Source: Lachnospiraceae bacterium
GTDB taxonomy: Bacteria > Bacillota > Clostridia > Lachnospirales > Lachnospiraceae
Direction of reading: 5' to 3'
Length of the DNA stretch: 64,000 nucleotides
NCBI GenBank assembly: GCA_017449075.1
Contig: JAFSKG010000013.1
Span: 1-64,000, forward strand
The stretch's first letter is position 1, and each line of letters begins with the position of its first letter. The notes under the pieces are model-generated. The model made no database searches. It was not told the origin of the DNA and saw only the letters and a list, made by a program, of their open reading frames with translations. Both the position numbers and the translations under genes were made by a program. Shown piece after piece: positions 61,045 to 64,000 of this stretch.

Positions 61045-62703
61045 CTAACTCTTATCAACATAGATTATCTTATTGCTATAAGTATTATCTAATGTCACGC
61101 TCCAATTATCAGCAGAAGCTGCACCCGAACTTGTAAGAGCGGCCGGAAACCACTTTGCATATATCCAACCATCTTCTTGCATAGTCCATGTTATCTTAGC
61201 TTTCATACCATCTGTAGTAAACGCATATTCAGTATCACCTTTAGTTCCATCACTTTGCACATAACCGCCAGCCGATGCAGATGCATTTCCAAATTCACCA
61301 TAAGATAATATGACTTTTACTTCTCCATTAGTAGTAACATCCGTCGAGCCTTTAATATCATTAAACATACACTCCCATGTTAGTTTTGAATCTTTTGTAG
61401 CATAAATTAACGGAAGACCATCATTCATGGTTGTAATATCCTTACTATAATCTCTATTTTTAAATGTATAAAATAAATTATCCTTTTGTAGATATATTAA
61501 GTTTGAACTTATAGAGCCAAGACCACCTAAAGTTGGAACAGGGTACTGACCGCCAGAAGTTGCTCCACGTTCCCAGTCATAAATTGATGCATCTAAAGCT
61601 GTAGGATTATAATGTGACTCTATAAATCCCCATTCATAAGCCGTTCCTCTATGATCCTCATCATAAGTCGAAGATGTTTTAGTTCCTAGTGCAGCATCTG
61701 GAATTGCTTTTCCAGATCCAAGGTTATTCAGCTTTATCCAAGATCCTGCTTTACCAAGTGTTATAGAATCATATATATCCTTTGAATTCCTTGTATTGTC
61801 ACTAAAGGTATAAAAACAATGATTAAAATCAGGATTTATAATATTTTCATCAATATTTTGCCAAGTTAATTCATATTTATTTGTTACTTTTTCAGCATGA
61901 TAAGTTGAACTCCAATTGAAAAATCCACCAGCAAAAGTTGGGTTGACACTTGCTCCAGAGGCACCACCACTTTGACCTCTGCCAGTCCATCTAATAGTTG
62001 GAATCCACTTGCTTGACCAAAAATTACCCATTTCACTACTCGTAAAATACTGATTCCCTATAGTACTAAGTTTTACTATATCATAAATTGCTAGAGCTAC
62101 ATCATAAAAGGCACTTGCTACATCAGTATTATTGCTATATCCTAATTTACCCATACTAATTTTTTCTTCATAATCAGTAATATAGCCGCCCCAATAAAAC
62201 TTATTCTTAGTTGTATCATTATAATCAGTTTCATTTCCTTCTTTCAATATTACCGATTTAATTTTTGACTTAACACTAGTTCCATTACCAGTTGCGGCCA
62301 AACCATATGCAGAAGGATAATAATTCCAGTTACTTGTATCATGACCAGCCCCATACCAAGCATATTGGAAATCAACTTTGGGATAACCATACTGATTTCC
62401 CAATTCGTAATTTCTCATGGTCACATCATCCCAAGATTTCATCACAGTACTAAGTGATTGTTGTTTCTCAATTTTTATTCCAGCAAGATAAGCCGAAATA
62501 GCTCCATCTATTTTTGAATCAATACTATCATTATAATTTCCCACTTGTTCTGCAAAATCTTTTTTTAATGCTTCAAACTCAGCCTTTGTCACAAACGCTG
62601 AACCATCATTATCACTTACTATGGCAGCAATACTATTTAGATTCAAGGCAATGATTAACAATGATACTATAACTATATTATATTTTTTAAGTTTTCTTTT
62701 CAT
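61045..62703 (-). CDS. Secreted family protein, module type B, body type 3
   Basis: The 552-residue protein has a signal peptide (IVIVSLLIIALNLNSIAA), then SDNDGSAFVTKAEFEALKKD and FAEQVGNYNDSIDSKIDGAI (type B module), then a beta-rich body rich in Trp, Tyr, Asn and Ser. The body has little resemblance to types 1 and 2 but shares the C-terminal beta pattern (GLPLIYATKDSKLTWECMF, then EDGWIYAKWFPAAL). No catalytic motif or anchor is seen. AGGAG lies 8 bp before the ATG. It follows the upstream paralogue by 10 bp, so they form an operon. Confidence 0.78.
   Translation of the reverse strand: MKRKLKKYNIVIVSLLIIALNLNSIAAIVSDNDGSAFVTKAEFEALKKDFAEQVGNYNDSIDSKIDGAISAYLAGIKIEKQQSLSTVMKSWDDVTMRNYELGNQYGYPKVDFQYAWYGAGHDTSNWNYYPSAYGLAATGNGTSVKSKIKSVILKEGNETDYNDTTKNKFYWGGYITDYEEKISMGKLGYSNNTDVASAFYDVALAIYDIVKLSTIGNQYFTSSEMGNFWSSKWIPTIRWTGRGQSGGASGASVNPTFAGGFFNWSSTYHAEKVTNKYELTWQNIDENIINPDFNHCFYTFSDNTRNSKDIYDSITLGKAGSWIKLNNLGSGKAIPDAALGTKTSSTYDEDHRGTAYEWGFIESHYNPTALDASIYDWERGATSGGQYPVPTLGGLGSISSNLIYLQKDNLFYTFKNRDYSKDITTMNDGLPLIYATKDSKLTWECMFNDIKGSTDVTTNGEVKVILSYGEFGNASASAGGYVQSDGTKGDTEYAFTTDGMKAKITWTMQEDGWIYAKWFPAALTSSGAASADNWSVTLDNTYSNKIIYVDKS
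61097..61188. repeat. 92-bp block identical to 62766-62857
   Basis: By hand comparison there is no mismatch in 92 bp between the two genes here, although the genes have diverged on either side. It encodes about 30 residues around MQEDGWIYAKWFPAAL. Confidence 0.8.
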
Positions 62704-62713
62704 TACAACACTC

Positions 62714-64000
62714 CTAAGTTTGGTCTATATAAATTATTTTATTGCTATTTGCATTATCTAAAGTTACGCTCCAATTATCAGCAGAAGCTGCACCCGAACT
62801 TGTAAGAGCGGCCGGAAACCACTTTGCATATATCCAACCATCTTCTTGCATAGTCCAAGAAATTTTAATTTTTTTGTCTTTTGTAGTAAACGCATATTCA
62901 GTCGCTTTCTTAGTTCCATCACTTTGCACATATCCACCCGAAGATGCAGACTCATCTCCAAATTCACCATAAGATAGAATTACTTTAACTTCTCCATTTG
63001 TAGTGACAGCCGTTGAACCTTGAATATCGCTAAACAAACATTCCCAACTTAGTTTAGAATCTTTTTTAGCATATAACAAAGGAAAGCCATTATTCATAGT
63101 AGTAATACTCTTATTGTAGTCACTATTTTTAAATGTATAAGATAGGTCATCTTTTTGTAAATATATATCGCTTGAGCTAATAGGCCCCAACCCTCCTATT
63201 GTAGGCATAGCATATTGTCCACCAGAAGTTGAACCACGAGCCCAGTCATAAATTGATGCATTCAATTCTGTTGGATTATAGTGCGATTCTAAGAAAATCC
63301 ATTCATAAGAAGTACCTCTATCAGCTGCGGTTCTCCCAGTACTTGTTCTTGTTCCTGCAGCTGAATCAGGAATGTCTCTTCCAGTTCCACAGTTATTAGC
63401 TTTCAACCAAGTCCCTGCTTTGCCAAGTGTTATTGAATCATAAACATCTTTTGAATTTTTGGTATTATCTGAAAATTTATAAAAACAATTATTAAAATTT
63501 GGATTGATGATATTTTCATCAATGCTCTGCCAAGTTAACTCATATTTATTACTAACTTTGTCATTATGGAAAGTAGAACTCCAATTGAAAAATCCACCAG
63601 CAAACACCGGATCGATGTTTGCTCCAGACTGAGAACCGGTCTGCCCTTTTCCAGTCCATCTAATTGTTGGAATCCATACAGCCTCCCAAAAATCAGCTAA
63701 ATCGGAATTTGTATAATACTGATTGTTAACATTATTAAGTTTAACTATATCGTATATATACAATGCTATGTCAGAAAATGCACTTGCCACATCTTTATGT
63801 TCACTATAACCCAACTTACTCATACTTATTTTTTCGTCATAGTCATTAATATAACCGCCCCAATAAAATTTATTCTTTGTGATATCACTATAATCAGATT
63901 CTTCACCTTCTTTCAGTAATACATATTTAAGTTTAGAGGTGGTACCAGATCCTGCCCCAGATGCTGCCAGTCCATAAGCAGAAGGGAAATCATTCCAATT
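62714..64000 (-). CDS. Secreted family protein, body type 3, cut by the window edge
   Basis: The frame is open from the stop at 62714 to the end of the window (428 residues visible). The upstream part aligns with the paralogue at 61045-62703, for example NWNDFPSAYGLAASG in place of NWNYYPSAYGLAATG, so the signal peptide and module lie outside. A Met at 63823 is internal and not the start. The C-terminus matches the neighbouring gene. It is the first of the second pair. Confidence 0.78.
   Translation of the reverse strand, partial: NWNDFPSAYGLAASGAGSGTTSKLKYVLLKEGEESDYSDITKNKFYWGGYINDYDEKISMSKLGYSEHKDVASAFSDIALYIYDIVKLNNVNNQYYTNSDLADFWEAVWIPTIRWTGKGQTGSQSGANIDPVFAGGFFNWSSTFHNDKVSNKYELTWQSIDENIINPNFNNCFYKFSDNTKNSKDVYDSITLGKAGTWLKANNCGTGRDIPDSAAGTRTSTGRTAADRGTSYEWIFLESHYNPTELNASIYDWARGSTSGGQYAMPTIGGLGPISSSDIYLQKDDLSYTFKNSDYNKSITTMNNGFPLLYAKKDSKLSWECLFSDIQGSTAVTTNGEVKVILSYGEFGDESASSGGYVQSDGTKKATEYAFTTKDKKIKISWTMQEDGWIYAKWFPAALTSSGAASADNWSVTLDNANSNKIIYIDQT
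62766..62857. repeat. 92-bp block identical to 61097-61188
   Basis: This is the second copy of the identical block, located in the C-terminal part of the partial gene. Direct orientation, about 1.67 kb apart. Confidence 0.8.

Noticed and set aside
62714..63823. Complete gene starting at the Met at 63823
   Set aside because: The frame remains open to the window edge and the upstream part aligns with the paralogue, so the gene is cut by the edge.
1..64000. CRISPR array, rRNA, tRNA, prophage or transposase
   Set aside because: I looked for regularly spaced repeats, tRNA-like cloverleaf ends and transposase motifs and saw none. The short repeats are dispersed, not arrayed. A tRNA scan would be needed for certainty.

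Overview
The window is an AT-rich, gene-dense piece of a chromosome from a Gram-positive, anaerobic Bacillota, most likely class Clostridia and possibly near Lachnospirales (inference). Pointers are AAGGAGG-type ribosome binding sites, MecA, GerW/YtfJ with its YtfI-like partner, a one-membrane envelope (LepB, Lgt, lipoproteins, cell-wall-binding repeats), a K+-dependent membrane pyrophosphatase, a TAXI-type TRAP transporter and a clostridial 2[4Fe-4S] ferredoxin. No rRNA, tRNA, CRISPR array or transposase was found.

Layout. 1-3.5 kb: a DUF4143 ATPase faces the first member of a secreted protein family. 3.6-6.75 kb: a plus-strand operon with a phosphoribosyltransferase, a lipoprotein/permease fusion and an ABC ATPase with an extra domain. 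6.8-28.9 kb: a long minus-strand block running from a subtilase, a cell-wall-binding protein and a membrane protein through queA, an rluF-type gene, ligA, lgt, ychF, ftsK, an MBOAT/DHHW acetylation pair, a murE-like gene and priA to a heterodimeric ABC exporter. 29.1-32.55 kb: a TAXI-TRAP operon on the plus strand. 32.6-40.1 kb: rpmB, gerW, a ytfI-like gene, cinA-like, pgsA, rimO, rpoZ, gmk, an SGNH hydrolase and hppA. 40.2-52.5 kb: argS and a tightly overlapping set of metabolic and envelope genes ending at lepB, then ferredoxin, DUF1858 and mecA. 52.6-56.1 kb: a MoxR-type AAA ATPase and a VWA partner. 56.2-64 kb: four more members of the secreted family, in two tandem pairs around an Rpn-type nuclease gene.

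The least familiar content is the secreted family, with five copies in the window and one cut by the window edge. Each has a signal peptide, an almost invariant 50-residue helical module and a large beta-rich body. Two subtypes of the N-terminal module are combined with different bodies, which looks like module swapping. The two genes that carry module type A both have the same 89-bp non-coding repeat and a long inverted repeat upstream. Other points of note are a dihydroorotase-like protein that has lost its metal ligands, a GTAGGGGCGA-type dispersed repeat inserted in frame in queA, a zinc-ribbon insert in signal peptidase I, and an altered helicase motif II in PriA.

Gene starts were moved from the longest reading frame where a Shine-Dalgarno sequence or family alignment supports it (29102, 32780, 40060, 52484, 57855, 60734).
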